Assembly: GCA_022614805.1 (NCBI GenBank)
Contig: JAKEHY010000032.1
Location: 1 to 64,000 of the forward strand
Reading direction: 5' to 3'
Length of the DNA stretch: 64,000 nt
Source of the DNA: Candidatus Zixiibacteriota bacterium
GTDB lineage: Bacteria > Zixibacteria > MSB-5A5 > DSPP01
Shown: one piece after another, positions 48,957 through 56,877 of the stretch
How positions within the stretch are numbered: the stretch's first letter is position 1
Layout of the letters: each line of letters begins with the position of its first letter
Translations under genes and position numbers: made by a program
The notes under the pieces: generated by a model
Database searches by the model: none
What the model was told of the DNA's origin: nothing
What the model saw: only the letters and a program-made list of their open reading frames with translations

Positions 48957-51065
48957 TCACGGGCTGCAGGGGAAGAACTGGCTTTGGAAAGTCGCGGCGA
49001 CCAAAGTCACGATGTCGGCCCCGCTAAGACCGCCGCTGCAGTTGATATCGGTAACGCACAGGTCGCAGTTCCCGATGCTCTGAAAAGTACAGGTCACCAG
49101 CGAAACGATGTCGGCGCCCGACAGGCCGCCGCTGCCGTTCAAATCCCCCTTGTAAACGATGACAGTAAAGCTGCAACTATCCTGGTTTCCGGAGCCGTCC
49201 GTCGCCACGCAGGTGACGCTGGTGGCGCCCAGCGGAAATTTGGAACCGGAGGGAGGGGTGCAGACCGAAGAAACGGCTGAACAACTGTCGGAGGCTGTGG
49301 GAGAAAAGTCCGCCACCACGCTGTCGCATTCGGAGGGGGAACGAAAAACGACGGTGTCGGCCGGGCAGGAGACGGCCGGGTTGACCGTATCGTTAAAGCA
49401 GGCATCGGAGGGGTCCGGAATTTTCCCCCACCAGGTGGCCCAGCGGTCAAAGCCCGATACCCGCGGGGCGGCGTATTCCTGAATGGTCCACATATCGACG
49501 TCATTGACCGGGTCCACCACCGTGTTGGTGTAATCCCCCCAGCGGTTGAAGCCGGAGTTGAAATCCTTGTCGTATTTAGCCTCCCCTGCTCTCAAGACCG
49601 TGTCGTTGCGCAGGATGTTGGGGGGGTCGGAGGAAGTTCGATAGGCATAATTGCCGCTGGCGAACTGGTTGGCGGAAAAGCGGGAGTAGCCAATCAACAC
49701 GGCGTCGTTTTTGTTGACGGCAATCGAAGGAAAGGCGTAGAAGAGATTGCCGGTGGGGTCATCCATCCTGCCCCGCTGGGACACGACGCCGGCCGGGGTG
49801 ATTTTCCACCACTGGACGGCGGAGCGGGTGCTGGGATTGGCCGGTCCGGCGCTGACCGGCAGGAAAACGGTGTGGGTGAACCACAGAGCGCCGTTGCGGT
49901 AAACGGTGTTCTGTGCGCGGGCGTCGTTGCATACTATTTTCCGGGTCGTTCCGAGCTGGGGAGCGAAGTCGGCAAAGCCGACGGAGGGGATGTCTTCCCA
50001 AAGGCTGGTAGTGGAAGGAAAGGCGACGCCGGGGGTGTACACCTCGGCGCCGACCGCCCCGGTGATGCGGGAGAGACGGAGATACCCCGCTTCAAAGTCG
50101 TCTCCAACCCAATCTTCCAAAAGATACATCGTGGAGACGGTGGTGTCGTACGTCAAGGCTGGGGTGATGGCACCGCCGCCGGTGAGGTCCGAAAGCCGGG
50201 TGAAAAGGCCGGTGCCGCCGGCATAGAGGCTGTCCTTGTTGAAGGCGAAATTGTCGGAACGAATAAAGGTGTCCTGCCCGGCCACGGTGAACATATTCAC
50301 GTTCACCACGATCCAGTTTTTGTTGAAGCCCATCGAGGGATAGTCGGCCCAGACCCGGTCGGTCGGGTCGGTGTCGATGCGATAGAGATTCCAAAGGCCG
50401 CTCGGGTCGGAGGACTGGGAAACCCCCATTAAAACCGAAGAAGTGGAGGATTGAGGATTGGAAACGGCCGTGAACATCCAGCGGTTGGCATAGGGGTCAT
50501 AGAGCACCTTCGGGTCAAAGACGATGGCGGCTCCGGTGCCGGACCAGAAAAAGTCCAAAGAGACGGTGCTGACATTGCTGCCGTTGCGGTTCTGGATGCG
50601 CACCTGCGTGTTCAGGGTTATCATCAAGTGATTGGGACCGGCGGCGCCATGCACATCGGGAGGGATGGCGGCGTTGTTATCCCCCAGCCCGAAAAAACTG
50701 GCGCTGGGAGCGGGGGTTCCATTGGAAGCGATGGCGGTCGGTAGCTGCGGCGGAGCCGTTCCGGTTTCCTGCCAGCGGCCGACCGCTTCGGGCGGGACGG
50801 GACCTTTGGCCGGAAGGGGCATAAAATCGGGCACGGTCTTCCCCGTTTCGACTGCCGGAGCCCCGACATCGGCGGCCTGCAACAAATCGGCAACGTTAAC
50901 AACGACCCGGCGGTCGGCTTTTCCGGGGGTGCCCGTAACCGGCTGGCCCATCGCAATGGCGGGAGTTCCGGCCTTTTTGGGCGCCGCAAAGAGGGAAGGG
51001 TAAAAAAGAAAGGAAAACGCAAGACCAAGCATACCGGCCAGATAGGAAAATCTTTTGTTTTTCAT
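48957..51065 (-). CDS. secreted protein with HYR domain and dockerin-like tail
   Basis: 702 residues, with a signal peptide (LAGMLGLAFSFLFYPSLFA). Residues 120-540 are a large beta-rich region (IPPDVHGAAGPNHLMITLNT, VLYDPYANRWMFTAVSN, SSSVLMGVSQSSDPSGLWNL) probably forming a propeller. A HYR/Ig-like domain lies at about 555-635 (SCPADTVVF, SVTCVATDGSGNQDSCSFTV). The last 60 residues carry two dockerin-like loops (GDLNGSGGLSGADIV and DINCSGGLSGADIV) with cysteines. The role may be an extracellular hydrolase or an adhesion protein; no catalytic motif is visible. It stands alone and converges on lgt. Confidence 0.78.
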   Translation of the reverse strand: MKNKRFSYLAGMLGLAFSFLFYPSLFAAPKKAGTPAIAMGQPVTGTPGKADRRVVVNVADLLQAADVGAPAVETGKTVPDFMPLPAKGPVPPEAVGRWQETGTAPPQLPTAIASNGTPAPSASFFGLGDNNAAIPPDVHGAAGPNHLMITLNTQVRIQNRNGSNVSTVSLDFFWSGTGAAIVFDPKVLYDPYANRWMFTAVSNPQSSTSSVLMGVSQSSDPSGLWNLYRIDTDPTDRVWADYPSMGFNKNWIVVNVNMFTVAGQDTFIRSDNFAFNKDSLYAGGTGLFTRLSDLTGGGAITPALTYDTTVSTMYLLEDWVGDDFEAGYLRLSRITGAVGAEVYTPGVAFPSTTSLWEDIPSVGFADFAPQLGTTRKIVCNDARAQNTVYRNGALWFTHTVFLPVSAGPANPSTRSAVQWWKITPAGVVSQRGRMDDPTGNLFYAFPSIAVNKNDAVLIGYSRFSANQFASGNYAYRTSSDPPNILRNDTVLRAGEAKYDKDFNSGFNRWGDYTNTVVDPVNDVDMWTIQEYAAPRVSGFDRWATWWGKIPDPSDACFNDTVNPAVSCPADTVVFRSPSECDSVVADFSPTASDSCSAVSSVCTPPSGSKFPLGATSVTCVATDGSGNQDSCSFTVIVYKGDLNGSGGLSGADIVSLVTCTFQSIGNCDLCVTDINCSGGLSGADIVTLVAATFQSQFFPCSP

Positions 51066-51354
51066 TCGGTCATCCTCCAGATTGTGACATCCGCCTCTCG
51101 TTCAACGATTCAAACCCTTTATTTCGAAAGATACATCTCGAAGCGAAGGCTTACAAGAGGTTTTTAGGGCAGCCTCACCTCCTTTCCGCAAGCCGAGAGG
51201 ATGAAAGGCGCATTCCTCGACTTGGCTTGGGACAAGTTGCAGTGCGCCCTTAAAAAAACACCCCCTCCGGCGCGAGGCACCTCGTCCCCCTTAAATACAG
51301 GGGGACAGAGAAAGGCAAGACAAAGTCAGGGCAAACCCATCGGTTGGCCCCTAC
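51066..51354. other. intergenic, mostly repeats
   Basis: The right edge of 48957-51065 promoter sequence, then dispersed repeats from about 51170 to 51352. No gene seen. Confidence 0.6.
51165..51352. repeat. dispersed repeat cluster
   Basis: Contains CAGCCTCACCTCCTTTCCGC, GGCGCATTCC...GTGCGCCCTT, CCCCC-TTAAATACA-GGGGGACA and GGGCAAACCCATCGGTTGGCCCCTAC. Confidence 0.65.
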
Positions 51355-52626
51355 TTAGCGGGTGCCGAAGCGGCGGACCCGCTCCAGCCGGATGCCGGGA
51401 TAGTAGTGCTCCAAGATTTCGTGGTAACTCTGCCCCGCGCGGGCCCGGCCGATGGCCCCGGTCTGACACATTCCCACCCCGTGGCCGGCCCCCCGGCCGG
51501 TAATGACGGCCGAGTCCAAGACCTCGCTTCGAGAGCGGAAGGTTTCCACCTCGAAAAGGGTGGAAGGCAAAATCGCCTGCGGGCTGGAGGAGGAGGGGCG
51601 ACCCAAGGCCCAACGGATGGAATCGGCCAGAAGCGGATAGCTTTCCCTCTCCGTTTTCACCGTCAAAATCCGCACCCGGCCGGAGCTGTTCCGCTCGGTG
51701 ACGACCAAATCGGTAATCGGGGAGATTTTGCCCAGTTCCGGGCGGCCATGCTGCTTGAGGAAGGCGGTTATTTTTTCCGCCAGCCAGGGCTGGGACAAAC
51801 CCTCGCGCCAGTAAAAGTTTTTCGACCAAAGGCAAAAGGTGTCGTCGTCGGCGGGCACCAGGTAAGCCTCCTGCGGCTTGTGGGGCCAGATGGAGGAAAT
51901 GTAGTCCGTTTTGCCGCCGCAGGTGGAATGGTAGTAGGCGTTGATGAATTTGCCGTTGAAGGTGGCCGCTTCGCCGGCGGTTTCCTCCACCGCCTGGGAG
52001 CAAATCGGGTCTTCCGCCTCCACCCCGGTGTAAACCTGGTCGCGGGAGTCCGTTTCCATATCCCAGGGCTTGCCGGAGTACTGGCCGAGATGGGAGAGGG
52101 TATAGGTCCGGGCCGCCACCGCCTGCGCTTTCAAGACCTCAATTTCTTTGGCCGGGCGCCGGCCTATTTCGGGCGGGAGAACCCCCTTGATATAAGCCTC
52201 TAGGCCGAGCTTGTTGACCACGATGACGTTGGCGAAGGAATCCAAGGCGGCCCAGAATTCCCCCCGGTAGGATTTGCCGTCCAGCTGCAACAACCGGCCT
52301 TCTTTTTTGGGGCGCATAAGAACCCAGACCGCGTTGGAATCGAAATCCCGCTGCCCGTTTTCCTTCAACCGGAGGAACCGGCCGGCACGGACGAATTGAA
52401 AATAAGAGTCGGTTTCGAACCATTCTTCGGAGGAATCGGCCCGGTGGAGCTGAAAAACAAAGCCGCCGCTGCCTTTGATTTCGAAACGGTCGCCGGCGAC
52501 CGGCAGACGGACTTTGACAAACTCCGCAATTTCCGGGGTAGGTTTCTCTTCCATGCGCGGCGGCTTGCCGCAGCCCGCCAGATAGAGAAAAATCGGAATC
52601 GATGCGAAAACAAGCTGTCTTTTCAT
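51355..52626 (-). CDS. SpoIID/LytB-domain lipoprotein
   Basis: 423 residues. Lipobox FLYLAGCGKPP. The SpoIID domain runs from about 120 to the end: NKLGLEAYIKGVLPPEIGRR, VLKAQAVAARTYTLSHLGQY, YHSTCGGKTDYISSIWPHK and GRGAGHGVGMCQTGAIGRAR near the end. SpoIID is a lytic transglycosylase that cuts glycan strands lacking stem peptides; LytB-type homologues occur in many Gram-negatives. The start at 52626 overlaps the anmK stop by 4 bases (ATGA). Lying in one operon with anmK and nagZ, it probably makes the anhydro-sugar products that they recycle. Confidence 0.9.
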   Translation of the reverse strand: MKRQLVFASIPIFLYLAGCGKPPRMEEKPTPEIAEFVKVRLPVAGDRFEIKGSGGFVFQLHRADSSEEWFETDSYFQFVRAGRFLRLKENGQRDFDSNAVWVLMRPKKEGRLLQLDGKSYRGEFWAALDSFANVIVVNKLGLEAYIKGVLPPEIGRRPAKEIEVLKAQAVAARTYTLSHLGQYSGKPWDMETDSRDQVYTGVEAEDPICSQAVEETAGEAATFNGKFINAYYHSTCGGKTDYISSIWPHKPQEAYLVPADDDTFCLWSKNFYWREGLSQPWLAEKITAFLKQHGRPELGKISPITDLVVTERNSSGRVRILTVKTERESYPLLADSIRWALGRPSSSSPQAILPSTLFEVETFRSRSEVLDSAVITGRGAGHGVGMCQTGAIGRARAGQSYHEILEHYYPGIRLERVRRFGTR

Positions 52627-53783
52627 ATTTGCGAAATCTTTCCTAACACGCCCTTCCTGTTGGCGCCGGTAACCGCGGCCGAACCGACTCGTTTTCCCAA
52701 AAGACACCACCAGCCCAAAATGGCAAACCCGGCCGCTTCGAGACAGTCGGCCGGCCAGCCCAGCCGGCCGGCGGGGTAAAAGGAAACACCCGGAAGGTAA
52801 TTTTGCAACTGTTTTAGAAAAAAAAGATTTTTGGCCCCTCCGCCCGCGATGCAGACTTCCTGCAATTTCTCCCCGGCGTTTTTGCGCAGCGCTTCGGCCA
52901 CTCCCCAGGCGCTCAATGTTTCTACGGTTGCCAGCCGGTCTTTTTTTTTCATTTTCCGAAACCGTTTCAGAGTTCCCGCCAGCCATTCCGCCGGAAAATC
53001 CTCCTTGCCGGTCGATTTGGGAAAGGGGCGGGCGAAGAAGCTGTTTTTCTTTAGGGCTGCCAACAGTTCGGGCGACACCCTTCCCCGCATGGCTTTTTTA
53101 CCGCCGGGGTCGCGGGAAAGTCCGTAAAATTTTTGGGCCAGATAATCAGCCAGACAATTGCCCGGGCCGGTATCGCCGGCCCAGAAGCTTTCTTTCCCCA
53201 AGAAGGTGAGGTTGGCGATGCCGCCGATGTTCAGAATGGCGCGCACTTTTTTGGGAGTTGCAAACAGGTATTGGTGGACAAAGGGCATCAAAGGGGCGCC
53301 GGAGCCGCCCAGGGCGACGTCCCCGGCCCGAAAATCGGAAACGACTATGGTGTTCAATTTTTTGGCCAAGACCTCCGCTTCCCCCGCCTGATGGCTTCCG
53401 CGCAGCCGTTTGCCCAGAAAAAGCTGAAATTCCGGAACGTGGCGGATGGTCTGGCCGTGGGAGGCGACGAAGTCCGGGCGGCGGGCTTTCGCCTTCCGCA
53501 AGAATTTTTCAACCATATCGGCCCAAACTTCTCCCAAAAACCGGGAAAACAGGATGGTTTCTTCCGGAGAAATCTTTGGCGCTTGCTGAAAGTCCTGAAT
53601 TTTTTTTCTCGTGCCAGGGGGATAGGAAAACGTTTTCGCCGCCACCAGCTTGGGCTTTCTTTTTTTCGAAAATTCCAAAAGGGCGAGATCGGCTCCGTCG
53701 GCCGAAGTGCCGGACATAAGTCCAAGGCCGTAAACCGTGCGGCCGGATTTGATTTTCTTCAACAAATCAAAAAGAGGGCTCAT
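52623..53783 (-). CDS. anmK: anhydro-N-acetylmuramic acid kinase
   Basis: 386 residues. It phosphorylates and opens 1,6-anhydro-MurNAc released during cell wall turnover. Family motifs: GLMSGTSADGADLALL near 21, DFVASHGQTIRHVP near 102, DFRAGDVALGGSGAPLMPF near 150, and INIGGIANLTFL-type sequence with FWAGDTGPGNCLADYL near 200. It overlaps both neighbours by 4 bases. Confidence 0.95.
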   Translation of the reverse strand: MSPLFDLLKKIKSGRTVYGLGLMSGTSADGADLALLEFSKKRKPKLVAAKTFSYPPGTRKKIQDFQQAPKISPEETILFSRFLGEVWADMVEKFLRKAKARRPDFVASHGQTIRHVPEFQLFLGKRLRGSHQAGEAEVLAKKLNTIVVSDFRAGDVALGGSGAPLMPFVHQYLFATPKKVRAILNIGGIANLTFLGKESFWAGDTGPGNCLADYLAQKFYGLSRDPGGKKAMRGRVSPELLAALKKNSFFARPFPKSTGKEDFPAEWLAGTLKRFRKMKKKDRLATVETLSAWGVAEALRKNAGEKLQEVCIAGGGAKNLFFLKQLQNYLPGVSFYPAGRLGWPADCLEAAGFAILGWWCLLGKRVGSAAVTGANRKGVLGKISQI

Positions 53784-54748
53784 ACCCTTCTTTTGGCCCG
53801 CAGGGCCTTCAGCCTTCTTTGACTGACTTTCAACTGGCGGGCGAAATCGGCGTTTTTTTCCGCTTCCCGGGTTATTTTCTCCAACGCTTCTTCCTGATGT
53901 TTGAGGGAATGGCAGACGAGCGCCATATCGTTGCCGGCTGAAAGGGCCAAAACCGCCGCTTTCGGCACGCCCCAGCCCTCGACGATGGCCCCCATTTCCA
54001 AATCGTCGGACAAAACCGCTCCGTCAAAACTCAACACCACCCGCAAGAGGGAAAGGGCGGTCTTGGAGAAAACCACCGGTTCCTTCTCGTCCAAGGCCGG
54101 AACGACGATGTGGGTGGACATCACGCAATCGACGCCCGCTTCCACGGCCGCCCGGAAAGGAGGGAAAAAAACCACCTCCAGTTTCTCCTTTGAGGCACCC
54201 GACTGGGGCAAATGCTGGTGGGGGTCTTTGGCGGAGTCTCCTAAGGCAACGAAATGCTTGGCGCAGGTTAGAACGCCCCCGGCGTGGAAGGCCTCGATGG
54301 CCGCTTTTGCCATCTGGGAAACGAGAAACGGTTCATCGCCGAACGTGCGGGGTTTCAAGTACTCGTTGTGCGGGTCGGTGATTACGTCCACCACCGGGGC
54401 CAGGTTGACGTCCACCCCGGCTTTGCCCAACGCCTCGGCCGTTCTGTGGCAGGCGGAGGAAAGGCCGGCGAAGTCCCGCTTTTCTCCGAACATCCGCATA
54501 GGGGGAAGGTCCGGAAACCCTTCTCGAAAGCGAACCACCGGCCCTCCTTCCTGGTCGACCATAATCAACGGCGGGTTGTCCGAGAAGGACTTGAGCTCGG
54601 CGCAAAGGGCTTTCAGTTGAGCCGGAGATTCGTAGTTACGGGAAAAGAGAATCACCCCGCCCGGCTTTTTCTCCCGGAGAAAACGGGCGAAATCGGGCGG
54701 AACGGAAAGCCCCTCAAAACCGCAGGTTAAAAAATCTCCGAAGGCCAT
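53780..54748 (-). CDS. nagZ: beta-N-acetylhexosaminidase NagZ (GH3)
   Basis: 322 residues, glycoside hydrolase family 3, single barrel. It removes GlcNAc from muropeptides. Visible features: IMVDQEGGPVVRFREGFPD near 83, the loop AKHFVALGDSAKDPHQHLP near 170 with the Asp-Pro-His acid/base dyad (the family usually has DSH), and the nucleophile Asp in AVLSDDLEMGAI near 247. The usual KHFPGHGD is KHFVALGD here. First gene of nagZ-anmK-spoIID, all with 4-base overlaps. Confidence 0.93.
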   Translation of the reverse strand: MAFGDFLTCGFEGLSVPPDFARFLREKKPGGVILFSRNYESPAQLKALCAELKSFSDNPPLIMVDQEGGPVVRFREGFPDLPPMRMFGEKRDFAGLSSACHRTAEALGKAGVDVNLAPVVDVITDPHNEYLKPRTFGDEPFLVSQMAKAAIEAFHAGGVLTCAKHFVALGDSAKDPHQHLPQSGASKEKLEVVFFPPFRAAVEAGVDCVMSTHIVVPALDEKEPVVFSKTALSLLRVVLSFDGAVLSDDLEMGAIVEGWGVPKAAVLALSAGNDMALVCHSLKHQEEALEKITREAEKNADFARQLKVSQRRLKALRAKRRV

Positions 54749-54750
54749 TA

Positions 54751-54792
54751 AAAAAGAAACCGTCTTCCCCCGAACCCGGAGAAAGACGGTTT
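54751..54792 (-). terminator. rho-independent terminator of the 54808 gene
   Basis: On the minus strand AAACCGTCTT...GAAGACGGTTT with a GC-rich loop, followed by CTTTTTTAA. It ends just before the nagZ start. Confidence 0.85.
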
Positions 54793-54807
54793 ACGTTTTT
54801 GCTTCCC

Positions 54808-55368
54808 CTACTTGCCGGAGGGTATGCTTAAAACCAGCCCGCCGGTAAAGCCGAAAAAATTGGCCGTTTCGCTGGCGCCGGTCCCCACGCCGAAAACGAA
54901 GTGAAGGCCACCTTCGGCAAAAAAGCCCAAGCTCTTAGTGGAGCGGTACAACCCCCCCACGCCGAAGTTGATTCCCACGTTCGACTCGTCGTTTCCCTGA
55001 TAGAGTCCGCCCGCCACGCGGCCATAGGGATTTATTTTGGCGTCATCGTAAAGAAAACCGCGCGCGCCGCCACCAATCAGAAAGAAATCGGGTCCATCGA
55101 CCCCCGAAACATCACTGCCGAAGGAATGAAAACCCAAGTTGACCGAAAGGGCTCCCCGGGGATGGACAAAATACTCCAAATTGCTTCCCACCAAAAAACC
55201 CATGTCCGCGGCGTCGCCAAAATCGCCGGTGGGGAACACCAACCCCCCCATCGGGGTGACAACCAAGGTTTTGTCCAAAGTCCCGAAACCGGACGGCCTC
55301 GGCTTGGCAGAGGCGCTGACCGCCCACACCAGAAGCATTGCAAAAACCGTTAACGCAAATCTCCTCAT
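54808..55368 (-). CDS. outer membrane beta-barrel protein
   Basis: 186 residues with a signal peptide (FALTVFAMLLVWAVSASA). The mature protein starts PSGFGTLDKTLVVTPMGGLV and alternates beta-strands to the end, like the OmpA/OprF N-terminal barrel. It is a paralogue of the barrel half of the 55642-56646 protein and lacks the OmpA domain. It has its own terminator. Probably a structural outer membrane protein. Confidence 0.8.
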   Translation of the reverse strand: MRRFALTVFAMLLVWAVSASAKPRPSGFGTLDKTLVVTPMGGLVFPTGDFGDAADMGFLVGSNLEYFVHPRGALSVNLGFHSFGSDVSGVDGPDFFLIGGGARGFLYDDAKINPYGRVAGGLYQGNDESNVGINFGVGGLYRSTKSLGFFAEGGLHFVFGVGTGASETANFFGFTGGLVLSIPSGK

Positions 55369-55641
55369 ATCTTCCTCCTCCTCGTTTAAGGTGTGGCAAA
55401 AATAAAGGTTAATTTCAAAAAGGCAACCTTTTTTTTGGGATGGACTTTTTAGGCACAGAGGATTGGGATGGTTCGGTCTGCGACCCCACCCTCCGCCCCC
55501 TGCCTGTGGCAGGGGCCTAAATCCCTCCCCTCAAGGGGAGGGAAAAGAAGGGCACTTTTGCGAAGTGTTACGCCGGTCTGGAACTGTGTACTTTGACACA
55601 AAAAAGCCGCGTGCTTCGGCCGAGAGAAAGAGAAAAGCCCA
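55369..55641. other. intergenic with repeats
   Basis: No gene seen; repeats at 55478-55560. Confidence 0.6.
55478..55560. repeat. dispersed repeat, family A
   Basis: ACCCCACCCTCCGCCCCCTG, a CCTGTGGCAGG hairpin, then CCCTCCCC-TC-AAGGGGAGGG. Confidence 0.65.
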
Positions 55642-56646
55642 TCAGGGGGAGATGATTTTGAACTCCACCCGGCGGTTTTTGGCCCGAGAGGCGGCATCTG
55701 CGCCCAGATATACCGGCCGCTTTTTGCCGTAGGAGAGGGTGGCCAGCCGGGAGGGGTCTGTGCCTGATTCGATTAAATATTTCTTCACGGCTTCGGCCCG
55801 TTTCCAGCCCAAGCCGATGTTGTACTCCTCCGTGCCGATTTCGTCGCAGTGGCCTTCAAGCTCGATTTTCAAACCGGGGCGGGCCTGCAGCACCTCCGCG
55901 TTTTTCCCGAGAGCGGCTTTGGCCTCCGAATCGAGGTCGTAGCGGTCAAATTCGAAGTATACGGGCGCCAATCCGGTTTCGGCCGCATCGGCCGCGCCTT
56001 GGGCCCCCGGTTCATCCCGCCTTTCTTCCTTGACCACCGCCAGCGGCGGTTCTCCCGGTTTCCTTTCCACCGTTCGCGACTTATTTCCGGTGGGAAAGGT
56101 GAGAGCCAGACCCGCCGAAATCCCCAGAAAGTTGGCCGTGGAAGAGGCACCGGAGCCGTAGTCGAAGACGAAATGGGCGCTCCCTTCGGCGAAGAGGCCG
56201 ACGTTTTGGGAAATCCGGTACAAAACACCCGGGCCGCCGTTTGCTCCGGCCTTGGAGCCGCTGGCGGCCTGATACAGGCCGCCCGCGGCGCGCAAATAGG
56301 GGTTCAAGCGGGCGTCGTGAAACAAAAGCCCGCGCCCTCCCAACCCCAAAAAGTGAAAGCTTTCGCCGGGCACGGAGGGAGCGGGGGCAGCCGGGTCGGA
56401 AAAGGAGAGGTAGGAGTAGTTGAGCAAAAGTGACAGCCGGGGGGAGACGAAGTATTCCAGCCCGGAGCCGACCGTAAAGCCCAAATCGTTGGCGTCGTCA
56501 AAATCCCCGACGGGAAAAAGCAGTCCGGCCCCCGGGGTGAAAACCAAGGTCTGGTTCATATCCCCGAACCCGGACGGCGCCGGTTGGGGGAGCGCGGCGG
56601 CCGCCGACACGAGCAAGACCATTAAAAGCAACAAACCTATCTTCAT
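55642..56646 (-). CDS. OmpA/OprF-type outer membrane protein
   Basis: 334 residues from the ATG at 56646, which has AAAGGA; the longer frame to 56721 adds a non-signal stretch. Signal peptide (KIGLLLLMVLLVSAAAAL), barrel at about 22-190 (PSGFGDMNQTLVFTPGAGLL), a linker, and an OmpA-like domain at about 225-334 with YFEFDRYDLDSEAKAALGKN, IELEGHCDEIGTEEYNIGLG and the peptidoglycan contact RAKNRRVEFKI. It links the outer membrane to peptidoglycan. Paralogous to the shorter barrel at 54808. Confidence 0.9.
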   Translation of the reverse strand: MKIGLLLLMVLLVSAAAALPQPAPSGFGDMNQTLVFTPGAGLLFPVGDFDDANDLGFTVGSGLEYFVSPRLSLLLNYSYLSFSDPAAPAPSVPGESFHFLGLGGRGLLFHDARLNPYLRAAGGLYQAASGSKAGANGGPGVLYRISQNVGLFAEGSAHFVFDYGSGASSTANFLGISAGLALTFPTGNKSRTVERKPGEPPLAVVKEERRDEPGAQGAADAAETGLAPVYFEFDRYDLDSEAKAALGKNAEVLQARPGLKIELEGHCDEIGTEEYNIGLGWKRAEAVKKYLIESGTDPSRLATLSYGKKRPVYLGADAASRAKNRRVEFKIISP

Positions 56647-56877
56647 AAATTTTCCTTTCCCCCTCGCTTTTGCTTGTACTAAAAGTATAAAGCCGAAATT
56701 CTGAAAAGCAACTTTTTTCACAAGGGGAGGCTGTCAGTATGGTTTCCCGGAGGTTACGTCCGCAGAATGCGGGGGCCAACGGGTCGTGGGACCTAACCCC
56801 CCAATCCCCTTCCCCTCGGCTTTGCTCGGGACAAGCCCGAAACGGGAAGGGGAGGAAAAGAAGGAGCTTCTAAAGGT
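56647..56877. other. intergenic with repeat
   Basis: No gene seen. 56791-56862 is a dispersed repeat just past the end of the EF-G gene. Confidence 0.6.
56791..56862. repeat. dispersed repeat (families A and C)
   Basis: CCTAACCCCCCAATCCCC, TTCCCCTCGGCTTTGCTCGG, GACAAGCCCGAAACGGGAAG. Confidence 0.7.
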
